The notes beneath the pieces are model-generated. The model saw only the letters and a program-made list of their open reading frames with translations, made no database searches and was not told the origin of the DNA. This document shows, in pieces, positions 45,291 to 54,079 of a stretch of 57,644 nucleotides of DNA (the first letter of the stretch is position 1; each line of letters opens with the position of its first letter). The DNA is from Verrucomicrobium sp. BvORR106 (lineage in GTDB: Bacteria > Verrucomicrobiota > Verrucomicrobiia > Verrucomicrobiales > Verrucomicrobiaceae), in the NCBI RefSeq assembly GCF_000739655.1, contig NZ_BATR01000021.1, positions 1 through 57,644 of the forward strand, in the 5' to 3' direction. The translations under genes and the position numbers were made by a program.

Positions 45291-47474
45291 ATGCGCTGGT
45301 CACTCCTCTTCCTCGCCTCTGGCAGCCTGTTGACCTCCCTGCCCGCGGCAGAAGATCCGTACGAGACCTACGTCCGCACTTCCCAGGACTTCCGCCCGGT
45401 GAAACAGGATGCCGCATGGGCACGAAAGGCCTGGCCGGGATGGATCTACATGCCATGGACCTACCAGTGGGGCATCGGCTATGACGATGCCTCCGGCAAA
45501 TGGTCGCGAGAACACGGTTACAATGGGGCTTTCATCGATCACGACCACGTCGGCACGCCCCAGTCCAAGACCGGCAGACTGGACTGGATCAACCAGCATG
45601 GCCTACGCTTCTATGTGGATCACGTGGCGGGAAAAGGCACGTTGCATCTGTGGGATGGCGACAAGGTAAAGCCTCATCTCAATGAAGTTCACGGCACCGG
45701 CCTGCGGCCCGCCCCGCTCAACGCCGATACCTTGGCGAAGCTGCAAGCTGTCATGCAGAGGAACATTGCCGCTTCGTCCTCCTCCCCGATGCGGGCTGCC
45801 TATGCGCTGGATGATGAGCCCTCCTGGGGACACTTCGTGCACCCCACCATGTGGCAGGTGACGGATGATGCATCAGCCTATCCCCGCTGGCTGGCCACCG
45901 TTTACGGCGCAGACCGTGTGCCCAAAAGGGATCGATGGATCAGCTACGAAGACCTGCGCCCCAAACTCGCAGGATGGACCGTGGCGGAGTTCGATGCCAG
46001 TCCGCTCATGGATCAGTGGACCTTCAATGACGCCCAGTGGTGCAACTTCATCGGCAACTTGGTGGAGCATGCGAACACGCTGGATCCGGCCACCCCCTGC
46101 GGCTTGGTGGGAGGCCAGGCTCCCAGTGCCTTTGGCGGCTACGACTATGCCCGGCTGATGCGAAAGGTGCAGTTCATCGAGAGTTACAACCTCGGTTCCT
46201 CCCAGGCGGTGATCCGGTCGTTCAATCCCCAGGGCGCAATTCCTGCGGTGACCACGCACTTTCACAAGAGCGTGGACGATACCATCTGGCAGACCTGGTA
46301 CTACCTGGCCCACGGCAACCGCGGCCACATTGGCTGGGTGGAGGGCTGGTTCGATGGTGTAACTCCCAAGGGCTGGCATTCTCAGGTGGCCCCAGCCCTG
46401 CGCGAAGCGGGGGACAAGATCGGCCCTTTGATGACAGGGGCACAATGGCGGCATGATGGCGTCGCGATCTACTACAGCCACGCGAGCATTCAGCTCGGCT
46501 GGATCCTTGATGCCGAAGCCCATCGCAAAACATGGGTCAACCGCAATGCGGATGAGCGGCTCGCGAGCGCGGCCCATGTGCGTCACGCGTGGGAGAACAT
46601 GCTGCGCGACAGCGGGCTGCAGTACAACTTCCTCAGTTATGTGGACGTCATTCAGAAAGGCGTGCCCGATGACTATCGCGTGCTCATCCTGCCCGCCTGC
46701 CTCTGTTTGTCTGACGCAGAGATCCGCGCCATTGAGGCCTTCTGCCAACGCGGCGGCACCGTCATCGCCGACTATCTCCCCGGCGTGTGGGATCAGCATG
46801 GCAAAGGGCGGGCCAGCGGCGGTGGGCTGGATGCCCTGTTCGGCGTCAAACACGATCCAAAGATGCGCCAGACGGACGTCTTTGGCGGAGCACTCTGGGT
46901 GGAGGTGGATCAGGATGCCAACTACTCGTGGAAGACTTATCGAGAGTTCCTGACCAACAAGAACGCCTGCATTCTGGACGGCAGCGGCTTCCACAAAGCC
47001 GTGCGCAGCCAGCCCACCGAGCAGGTCAGGGCACAAGGAAAAGGCCGCGCGGTGCTGATGAACCTCTCTCCGCAGTGGTACAATGCCTATCGCGAAGCCG
47101 GGTTTGAAGCGGCCAGGAAACGCGAGGTTTTCATGCATCATGTGGCCGATGCCGGGGTCACGCCCTGGGTGCGCCTGGCCGATGCGGGCGAAAAAGAACA
47201 CGGCTATGAGATCACCTACTGGAAACTGCCTTCAGGGCGGACCTTGCTGTTTCTCTGCCTGAATCCTGAAATCCGGGGCACCTCGCTGGGAGGGGGCAAT
47301 TCCGTGGGCCTGAAATCATCGACGCTCCCGGCAAAAATCCGCTTTAACAAACCGGTGCAGCAGATGCGAAACGAACGCTCCGGCCAGGAGTTGGGGGGCG
47401 GCCGGGAGTTCACTTTGGAATGGAAACAGCATGAAGCGGCGGTGTTTTCCTTCATCGAAGACAGCTCGTCTTGA
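45291..47474 (+). CDS. Exported GH42-like glycoside hydrolase-type protein with trimerisation-like domain
   Basis: I start at 45291 (MRWSLLFLASGSLLTSLPA), which gives a good signal peptide and 727 residues. A TIM-barrel-like region contains RAAYALDDEPSWGHF (candidate acid/base) and RKVQFIESYNLGSSQ (candidate nucleophile glutamate). The middle domain VLILPACLCLSDAEIRAIEAFCQRGGTVIADY matches the glutamine-amidotransferase-like trimerisation domain of GH42 beta-galactosidases. Overall identity to true GH42 enzymes cannot be judged here. A beta-strand C-terminal domain ends the chain. Likely acts on plant or algal polysaccharide. Confidence 0.7.
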   Translation: MRWSLLFLASGSLLTSLPAAEDPYETYVRTSQDFRPVKQDAAWARKAWPGWIYMPWTYQWGIGYDDASGKWSREHGYNGAFIDHDHVGTPQSKTGRLDWINQHGLRFYVDHVAGKGTLHLWDGDKVKPHLNEVHGTGLRPAPLNADTLAKLQAVMQRNIAASSSSPMRAAYALDDEPSWGHFVHPTMWQVTDDASAYPRWLATVYGADRVPKRDRWISYEDLRPKLAGWTVAEFDASPLMDQWTFNDAQWCNFIGNLVEHANTLDPATPCGLVGGQAPSAFGGYDYARLMRKVQFIESYNLGSSQAVIRSFNPQGAIPAVTTHFHKSVDDTIWQTWYYLAHGNRGHIGWVEGWFDGVTPKGWHSQVAPALREAGDKIGPLMTGAQWRHDGVAIYYSHASIQLGWILDAEAHRKTWVNRNADERLASAAHVRHAWENMLRDSGLQYNFLSYVDVIQKGVPDDYRVLILPACLCLSDAEIRAIEAFCQRGGTVIADYLPGVWDQHGKGRASGGGLDALFGVKHDPKMRQTDVFGGALWVEVDQDANYSWKTYREFLTNKNACILDGSGFHKAVRSQPTEQVRAQGKGRAVLMNLSPQWYNAYREAGFEAARKREVFMHHVADAGVTPWVRLADAGEKEHGYEITYWKLPSGRTLLFLCLNPEIRGTSLGGGNSVGLKSSTLPAKIRFNKPVQQMRNERSGQELGGGREFTLEWKQHEAAVFSFIEDSSS

Positions 47475-47596
47475 GAAACTGGCGGGGACAACAAACGTCC
47501 TTCTTATACCCCACGCCCGTACCAGAAGGAATGCTCGTTGCCCTTCCCCGGTTGCTTTGCCGGGTACATGAGGCATCTTTCTTCCGTCTGCCCCCG

Positions 47597-48694
47597 ATGA
47601 AAAAGCTTTTCTTCGCCTTGCTCGTCCTGGCCACCGCTCCCGGCATGCTCCGGGCTCAAACCCCACCGCCCCCTGCGGCGATCCCCGTGGTGGAGCTGCC
47701 CAAGGCCCCGGAACCAATTGAGCCCATTCTGCGCCTCCAGATCTTCCTGGACACCCACCTCTTTGGACCCGGGAAGGTGGACGGCCGCCCCGGTGAATTC
47801 ACGACCAAGGCCCTGAGGCGTTATCAGCAGTCTCACGGTCTGCCGGAGACCGAGGTGGAAAACCACACGCTGGACGTTTCCAGCGTCACCCAGCTCTACA
47901 CCACCTACACAATCCGGGAGGAAGACCTGCGCTTTGTCGGTGATCTGCCCAGCTCACCCGCCGCTCAGAGCAAGAAGAAGTATCTGCCCTATGACTCGCT
48001 GCTGGAGTTTCTGACCGAGCGCTTCCATTGCTCTCCGGACTTGCTCGAGTTCATCAACCAGCCGGTCAAGATGAGCAAACTCAAGCCGGGCGATGTGGTG
48101 AAGGTGCCCAATGTGGATCCCTTCCTCGTCGAGCAACTGGAGCCCATTCCGAGTCTGCCGGAAGTGCCGGAATTTCTCAACCGGGTGATTCGCATCGACA
48201 CCCGCGAAAAACTGCTGGGCGTGTATGAGGGAGACAAACTGCTCGCCAGCCTGCCCATCACCCCCGGAAGCGGCTACCTCGCCACGCCACCCGGCACCTG
48301 GAAAATCGTCGGCATCACCCAGCTGCCCACCTTCCGCTGGGACAAGGGCGTGCTCGATTACGGCGTCCGCACCAGCAACTACTACGAACTCCCCATCGGC
48401 CCCAACAATCCCGTGGGCGTGATGTGGATCGGCCTGAACAAGCCGGGCATCGGCGTGCATGGCACGAACCTGCCGCAGACCATCGGACGCAGTTCCAGCC
48501 ACGGCTGCATGCGCACGGCGAACTGGGATGTGGTCCGTCTGGTGAAACTCATCACCAAGGGCATGCCGGTCATCATCGAGGGACCGGCCCCCATCCCCCG
48601 GCCCGCTTATGTGGAGCGCCAGGATGTGCCTCCGGTGCCCCCACCACCCGCCGAGCCCGCCAAACGCCGGTTCAAGTGGTTCTGGCAGAAGTGA
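47597..48694 (+). CDS. Exported L,D-transpeptidase (YkuD)
   Basis: The ATG at 47597 opens a signal peptide (MKKLFFALLVLATAPGMLRAQ). The 365-residue protein has a peptidoglycan-binding type repeat (LRLQIFLDTHLFGPGKVDGRPGEFTTKALRRYQ), a LysM-like stretch (YLPYDSLLEFLTERFHCSPDLLEFINQP with LKPGDVVKVPNV) and the YkuD catalytic domain with GVHGTNLPQTIGRSSSHGCMR (catalytic Cys near residue 304). It makes 3-3 peptidoglycan crosslinks or anchors proteins to the wall. A basic C-terminus (PAKRRFKWFWQK) follows a Pro-rich linker. It converges with cls, four bases between stops. Confidence 0.93.
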   Translation: MKKLFFALLVLATAPGMLRAQTPPPPAAIPVVELPKAPEPIEPILRLQIFLDTHLFGPGKVDGRPGEFTTKALRRYQQSHGLPETEVENHTLDVSSVTQLYTTYTIREEDLRFVGDLPSSPAAQSKKKYLPYDSLLEFLTERFHCSPDLLEFINQPVKMSKLKPGDVVKVPNVDPFLVEQLEPIPSLPEVPEFLNRVIRIDTREKLLGVYEGDKLLASLPITPGSGYLATPPGTWKIVGITQLPTFRWDKGVLDYGVRTSNYYELPIGPNNPVGVMWIGLNKPGIGVHGTNLPQTIGRSSSHGCMRTANWDVVRLVKLITKGMPVIIEGPAPIPRPAYVERQDVPPVPPPPAEPAKRRFKWFWQK

Positions 48695-48698
48695 TGGC

Positions 48699-50204
48699 TC
48701 ACAGCACCGGCGCCGTCAGATTGGCGGCCCGGACCATGAAGCGAAACCAGTAGCCGTGCTCCTGGAGTTCCCCGGTGCGCACGGCGCGGCAGTGAGTCAT
48801 GTCCGTCTCCAACATCTTGGCCACCTGATCGGCGAAATCCCGGTTGGCAAAGGCCATGGTGATCTCGAAGTTCAAGCGGAAGGAACGGTTGTCGAAGTTG
48901 GCGGTGCCAATGGTTCCGTACTCGTCGTCCACCAGCATCACCTTGTGGTGCATGAACCCCTTGGTGTAGCGGTACACCTTGATCCCCACGCGATCCAGCA
49001 CGTCGAAGTACGCCCAGGCAGCAAGCTGCACCAAGGGGTTGTCCGCCTCTTCAGGGATGATGATGCGCACATCCACGCCCCTCAGCGCCGCGAGTTGGAG
49101 AGCGCTGATGAACTGCTCGTCCGGCACAAAGTAGGGACTGGCAATCCAGAGCCGCGTCTTCGCCGAGTTGATCGCATTGAGGAAGAAGAGCGTGCAAGTC
49201 TCCAGCCGATCTGCCGGGCCAGATGGCAGGCAGAGCAGTGCCCGTGACGCGCCCTTTGGTGCTGGCTGGGGATTCCAGTTCAGATTCTGGGGCGTCTCGT
49301 CGGTTGCCCAATGCCAGTCCTCCACAAAGGCCACCTGGGTGCACTGTACGACCGGTCCGACCACCCGCATGTGAGTGTCCCGCCAGTAGCCGAACTTGGT
49401 GTTCAGGCTCTTGTACTCATCGCCCACATTCAGCCCGCCCACCCACGCCTCGATCCCATCCACGATGACCACCTTGCGATGGTTGCGGAAGTTGAGCTGA
49501 AAGCGGTTAGAGTCTCCGCGTGTGGAGTGAAAGGGACGGACATCCACTCCCGCGCGACGTAGCTCGTCGATGTAGGCGGCGGGAAGTTTGCTACCGATCT
49601 CGTCATAGAGCAGACGGCAGCTCACTCCAGCCTTGGCCCGCTCCACCAGGCTTGCCTTCAATTCCCGGCCCACACTGTCATCCCGGATGATGTAGAACTG
49701 GACCAGCACATAGCTTTTGGCGCGAGCGATGCCCTCAAAGATGGATTTGAACGTGGCCTCGCCGTCCACCAGCAACTCCGCATCATTGCCCAGGGTGAAG
49801 GGCAGCTTGGCCAGCCGCTCCACCAGCAAGGGCCGGTCCCGGTCTGGCAGCGCGATGAGACGCTGTTCAGACAGCGTCTTGATAAACTTGCTCGTCTCCG
49901 GTGCCACCTCGGCCAGATCTGCCCGGCGGGTCAGGACATAACCATTGAACTCGCTCCGGCCAAAGACCCAATAGGCGGGCACGGCCACATAGGGAACGGT
50001 GTTGAGAGACACCAGCCAGGCGATCGCACCCTGGGCGGTCCGCACACTCATAATCGCATCCACCGAGGTGAAAAAACCTGCGATGTGGCAGAGCATGACA
50101 AAAAGCGTGATCCAGGTGCGACGACGCTTGTTGAACTTCCTGGCCCCTTCCGCAGCGCGGGGATGCGCCGCCAGCCAGGTCTGAATTCGGGCTCGAATCT
50201 TCAT
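48699..50204 (-). CDS. cls: Cardiolipin synthase
   Basis: I start at 50204 (MKIRARIQTWLAAHPRAAE); longer in-frame starts add an unlikely leader. The 501 residues have two membrane helices near the N-terminus (WITLFVMLCHIAGFF, GAIAWLVSLNTVPYVAVPAYWVFG) and the two phospholipase D HKD motifs HRKVVIVDGIEAWVGG (near residue 242) and HHKVMLVDDEYGTIGTANFDNRS (near residue 419). The enzyme condenses phosphatidylglycerol to cardiolipin at the inner membrane. Length and architecture match bacterial Cls. Confidence 0.93.
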   Translation of the reverse strand: MKIRARIQTWLAAHPRAAEGARKFNKRRRTWITLFVMLCHIAGFFTSVDAIMSVRTAQGAIAWLVSLNTVPYVAVPAYWVFGRSEFNGYVLTRRADLAEVAPETSKFIKTLSEQRLIALPDRDRPLLVERLAKLPFTLGNDAELLVDGEATFKSIFEGIARAKSYVLVQFYIIRDDSVGRELKASLVERAKAGVSCRLLYDEIGSKLPAAYIDELRRAGVDVRPFHSTRGDSNRFQLNFRNHRKVVIVDGIEAWVGGLNVGDEYKSLNTKFGYWRDTHMRVVGPVVQCTQVAFVEDWHWATDETPQNLNWNPQPAPKGASRALLCLPSGPADRLETCTLFFLNAINSAKTRLWIASPYFVPDEQFISALQLAALRGVDVRIIIPEEADNPLVQLAAWAYFDVLDRVGIKVYRYTKGFMHHKVMLVDDEYGTIGTANFDNRSFRLNFEITMAFANRDFADQVAKMLETDMTHCRAVRTGELQEHGYWFRFMVRAANLTAPVL

Positions 50205-50387
50205 GGGACAAGCAGCCGCGGATGCACGGCCAGAGGTGCAGGTATCACGGCAGAAACCCGGCCAGAACGCCAGCTTTTTTGTCGGCAGAGTCATTGCCTG
50301 AATGAGTCTCATTGATGCACCCGTCACATGCTTAAGTTTCCACCATGGAGGCTTGCCGGAAGTGCCGGCAGACCGTATGGTTTCTCC

Positions 50388-51692
50388 ATGAGCGCACGCC
50401 CGCTTTCCCCTCGTTCTCGCACCCGCTCCTCCGGGGCTGTCTTGGGTCTGCTACTGGTGGTGGGGGGCAGTAGCTGCTCGCCGCTGACCTACAAACAAGC
50501 GGCCACGCCCCCGCCCCACGCCTTCATCAGCTATCGTGCTCCTGCGGCGGGTGACACCCGACTGAAACTCGGAGTAAAGGACCTCATCGACATGAAGGGT
50601 GAAGTCACTTCAGCCGGTTCCGAGTATTACTACAAGCACGGCAAGCCAGCCACCCAGGATGCCGACTGTCTGCGCCTGATCCGCAAACGGAAGGATGTGG
50701 TCATCGTGGGCAAGACGAACCTCAGCGAGTTCGCCGTGGGTGTCTCCGGCTCCAATGACTACTTCGGCACCCCGGTCAATCCGGTGGACAAGACCCGCGT
50801 CCCCGGCGGGTCCTCCAGTGGATCAGCATCAGCAGTGGGCCTGGGTCTGGCCGATGTAGCACTGGGCACGGACACGGCCGGTTCCATCCGCGTGCCAGCA
50901 GCGTGTTGCGGCGTGGCGGGACTGAAGACGACTTTTGGCGACATCTCCATCAAGGGGATTTACCCCATTTCTCCCAGCTATCTCGATACGGTGGGCCCGA
51001 TCGCCCGGGATGTGAATGGCCTGGTCACCGGTATGGGGCTGCTACAGGAGGGCTTCGCCTCGAAGTACGCCAAGGCGAAATCCACCAAACCCACCGCCGC
51101 CGTCGTCCGCATCGGGCGGCTGCGGATCCCCGGCACGGATCCGGCCATTGATCGCGCCATCGATGCCCGCCTTGCCGCCCGGGGCTTCCAGGTCGTGCCT
51201 CTGGACAAGGACTTCCTCAAGCAGTGGCAAAAGGCCCAGGAGAATGGAGGGCTCGTGGCTGCGGCGGCTTCATGGTATAACAATCAGAAGATCGAGAATG
51301 AGCAGGGCGTGGAAAACCGCGCCAGGAAGGCTTTCTTCGTAGGCGACATCATCTTCTCCCGCCGCTACAAGGACGAGACCAAACGTAAAGCCGCCATCGC
51401 TGAGCGCGACCAGTTCGTGGCGCTACTGAACCAGAAATTCACCGAGGTGGATGCCATCGTGCTGCCGGTGATCAGCAAGCCGCCGCTCAAGCTGAACTGG
51501 TTCTTCACCGGGATCTTCGAGGCCAAGTTCATGAAGATCCAGTGCACCATGGCCGTCAGCTATGCGGGCGTGCCTGCTCTGGCCGTCCCCGTGCCGATGA
51601 CGGGATCCAGCTTCCCGGTGACCAGCATGCAGATTGTGGGCCCCGCTCACAGCGAAGCCGCGCTGCTGAACATCGGGCGTCTCGTGGAATAG
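50388..51692 (+). CDS. Amidase-signature family lipoprotein
   Basis: The start at 50388 (MSARPLSPRSRTRSSGAVLG) gives 434 residues with a lipobox-like VVGGSSC, so it is probably lipid-anchored outside the cytoplasm, unusual for this family. Amidase-signature residues are present: the Lys of GVKDLIDMKGEVTSAGS, the cis-Ser motif PGGSSSGSASAVGLG and the nucleophile Ser in GTDTAGSIRVPAACCGVAGLKTTFG. The enzyme hydrolyses carboxylic amides; its substrate here is unknown. It is divergent from cls. Confidence 0.88.
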   Translation: MSARPLSPRSRTRSSGAVLGLLLVVGGSSCSPLTYKQAATPPPHAFISYRAPAAGDTRLKLGVKDLIDMKGEVTSAGSEYYYKHGKPATQDADCLRLIRKRKDVVIVGKTNLSEFAVGVSGSNDYFGTPVNPVDKTRVPGGSSSGSASAVGLGLADVALGTDTAGSIRVPAACCGVAGLKTTFGDISIKGIYPISPSYLDTVGPIARDVNGLVTGMGLLQEGFASKYAKAKSTKPTAAVVRIGRLRIPGTDPAIDRAIDARLAARGFQVVPLDKDFLKQWQKAQENGGLVAAAASWYNNQKIENEQGVENRARKAFFVGDIIFSRRYKDETKRKAAIAERDQFVALLNQKFTEVDAIVLPVISKPPLKLNWFFTGIFEAKFMKIQCTMAVSYAGVPALAVPVPMTGSSFPVTSMQIVGPAHSEAALLNIGRLVE

Positions 51693-51771
51693 CCCGAAAA
51701 TCCAGCAAGGGAATTGGTGCAAGTCGGACATTGTCCGGGTTGGATTTCCCGGCATAGGCTCCCTGCTCCTT

Positions 51772-53502
51772 ATGCTACGCCCTGTTTTTTGCCTGAGCCT
51801 GAGTTGGTGCCTGTTCTTCGTCGCCACCGTCACCTTGCGGAGCGCGGAGCCCACCGCGGACTTTCGTGACGGGGTGAAGGCCGCCCTTCAGCGTGGCGAG
51901 AAGCGCATCATCATTCCACCCGGCACCTACCGGCTTGGTCCCAAAGGCGGCGGGGAGCTATGGCTGATCCAGGGCGCGCGCGATGTGGAGATCATTGCCG
52001 ATGGCGTGACCTTGGTGGGCACCAAGTTGATGCGGGCCATCAGTCTGCACCGCTGCAGCGGAGTGACCCTGCAAGGCCTCACCGTGGACTATGATCCCCT
52101 GCCCTTCACTCAAGGCGAAGTCGTCGCCGCCGCGGCAGACGATGGCTCGATTGATGTAAAGCTTCACGCTGGCTATCCCCGCAAGCCTTACTCACGGATC
52201 GATGTGGTGGATCCAAAGACTCGCTACCGCAAGAAGGGCATGCCCTTCCTCTGGGGCACGAAAGCGGAGATGGTGGGAGAGGATGTGGTGCGGGTCCGCC
52301 TGCCGGGCATCGCCAAGACGGCAGTCGTGGGAGATCTGGTCTCGCTCAGCACTGGCCAGGAAATGGGAGCCCCTCACGCCATCTCGGTGGATGGATGTGA
52401 GCGCATCACCTTCCGTAACGTGACTGTGCACAGCGCTCCGGGCATGGGCATCCTGGAAGCCGATGGTGAAGGCGGCTCCATCTTTACGCAGTGCAAGATT
52501 GTCCCGGGGCCGAAGCCTGCAGATGCCACGGAGATTCGGCTGCTGAGCAGTTCATGGGACGCCTTTCAAAGCAAGACCATCCGCAAAGGCCCTGTGGTGG
52601 AGGAATGCGAGATCTCTCATGCCGGAGATGACTCCTGGAGCGTGCAGTCATCCGACTATGTGGTGTTGAATAGCGAAGGCGGCACCGTGGTGCTCGCGAG
52701 CCGGGACGAGTTCACCGATGGCGTGCAAAACGGCGACCGCCTGCGTCAGAATGTGGAGGGCAAGGAGTACCGCATCACTTCGCGCAAGGTGGTGAGCCGG
52801 GCTGAAGCCGGACTCTCCGAGGAAGTGCTGGAGAAATTGCGAGAATCCACCACCTGGTCTCCCTGGAAAGTCAGCCCCAGGTGCATCGTGGTCACGCTGG
52901 ATGTTCCGAATGCCCTGGCTCCGGGTGACAGTGTGTATTCACCCGACCGCATGGGCAACGGCTTCGTGTTTCGCAACAACCACCTGCACAGTCCCGGACG
53001 CGTGCTGCTGAAAGCAGGCGGGCTGATGGAAGGAAACACGCTCGAAACACCTCATGCACTTGTCGTGTGCCCTGAACTCCCCGCCGGAGCAGCCGCCGGC
53101 ATCGATGGGCTGATCATTCGCAACAACATCATCCGCAACGGCGGCTGGTTCTGCGCCGCCCCCTGGTCCAGCCAGGCCGGCATCATCTCCATCACCGCCA
53201 CGAACGGAAGCACCGAGCTGCGCACGGATACAGTGTTCAAGGACTTCATCATCGAGGGCAACACCATCGAGCGCGGCGCGGGACCGCACTTGGTTATTTC
53301 ATCATCCAAAGGCCTTGTGCTGCGCAACAACCGCTCTCTCAATCCCCAGCAGGAAACCCCACCGGATACGGGCGCGAGCTACAAGATTCCCAAGAAAGCG
53401 GTGATGTGGCTGGTCCACTGCGAGGACGCGGTGAAGGAGGGGAACATTGCGGAGATAACAGGAGGAACCGCCTCCAGCCCTGGCGCTGGCGTGACGAAGT
53501 GA
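51772..53502 (+). CDS. Exported right-handed beta-helix protein
   Basis: A signal peptide (MLRPVFCLSLSWCLFFVATVTLRS) leads a 576-residue chain with parallel beta-helix turns: VTLQGLTVDYDP, ITFRNVTVHSAPGMGIL, VVEECEISHAGDDSW, VFRNNHLHSPGRVLLKA and IRNNIIRNGGW. A GTYRL turn near residue 50 is typical of pectin-lyase-like starts. This fold holds polysaccharide lyases and hydrolases, but no catalytic set can be confirmed; the GDDSW turn may contribute acidic residues. It sits 79 bases after the amidase gene on the same strand. Confidence 0.78.
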   Translation: MLRPVFCLSLSWCLFFVATVTLRSAEPTADFRDGVKAALQRGEKRIIIPPGTYRLGPKGGGELWLIQGARDVEIIADGVTLVGTKLMRAISLHRCSGVTLQGLTVDYDPLPFTQGEVVAAAADDGSIDVKLHAGYPRKPYSRIDVVDPKTRYRKKGMPFLWGTKAEMVGEDVVRVRLPGIAKTAVVGDLVSLSTGQEMGAPHAISVDGCERITFRNVTVHSAPGMGILEADGEGGSIFTQCKIVPGPKPADATEIRLLSSSWDAFQSKTIRKGPVVEECEISHAGDDSWSVQSSDYVVLNSEGGTVVLASRDEFTDGVQNGDRLRQNVEGKEYRITSRKVVSRAEAGLSEEVLEKLRESTTWSPWKVSPRCIVVTLDVPNALAPGDSVYSPDRMGNGFVFRNNHLHSPGRVLLKAGGLMEGNTLETPHALVVCPELPAGAAAGIDGLIIRNNIIRNGGWFCAAPWSSQAGIISITATNGSTELRTDTVFKDFIIEGNTIERGAGPHLVISSSKGLVLRNNRSLNPQQETPPDTGASYKIPKKAVMWLVHCEDAVKEGNIAEITGGTASSPGAGVTK

Positions 53503-54079
53503 AAAGTTTGTAACGGCATCTTCGGATGTGAAAGTCGCCAAGGCGAACTCGCACCTTGCCACCGAACCCGGAGGGTTCACCATGCATAGCCATGGGTGAA
53601 ACGAGCGGAGCGAGTGCAACCCATGGTAGAGACGTCGCAGATGCTACCGCGGAGCGGTAGGCCCATTGCGGCCTAGGATCGACAGCGTTATTTTCCACTC
53701 CTCGCCTCCAACCGTCAGCGCGCATTGGGCCTTGCGTTCGCAGCACGACATTCGCAAGAACAACTTCAGGAGACGGCAACGCAATGGGCGAACTGCTCCG
53801 CAGTTCAATGCCAGCCCCCCATTCCATGGGTAGTCCTCGCGCCGCTCGGCCGACCCATGGCTATGCATGGTGAACCCTCCGGGTTCGATGAGTTCACTTT
53901 GTTGACGAAACGGGCTATTGAGATTTGCAACGGATTCTAAAGACATTCATTAGCCGGATCTAAATCGCAACTCAGTTGAGAAAAAAGAAACAGAAGTCAT
54001 GTGAATAGGTCAAAGGCCTGCCTCGTCTCAAGAGCAGCCAATGCGCTGCCGTCTCAAATCCGTCCCCTAATGGGGGACA
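53503..54079. repeat. Large palindromic intergenic element
   Basis: No gene is supported. Perfect 35-base inverted arms lie at 53563-53597 and 53853-53887, enclosing about 255 bases that pair further but imperfectly (CGAGCGGAGCGAG with its partner near 53837-53850, and small hairpins CTACCGC-GGA-GCGGTAG at 53643-53659 and AACTGC-TCC-GCAGTT at 53785-53799). The segment 53888-54079 has no structure I can name and presumably holds the opgG-like gene's promoter. Confidence 0.75.

Noticed and set aside
53563-53887. Insertion sequence with terminal inverted repeats
   Set aside because: The 255-base core is too short for a transposase, and no target-site duplication is evident.
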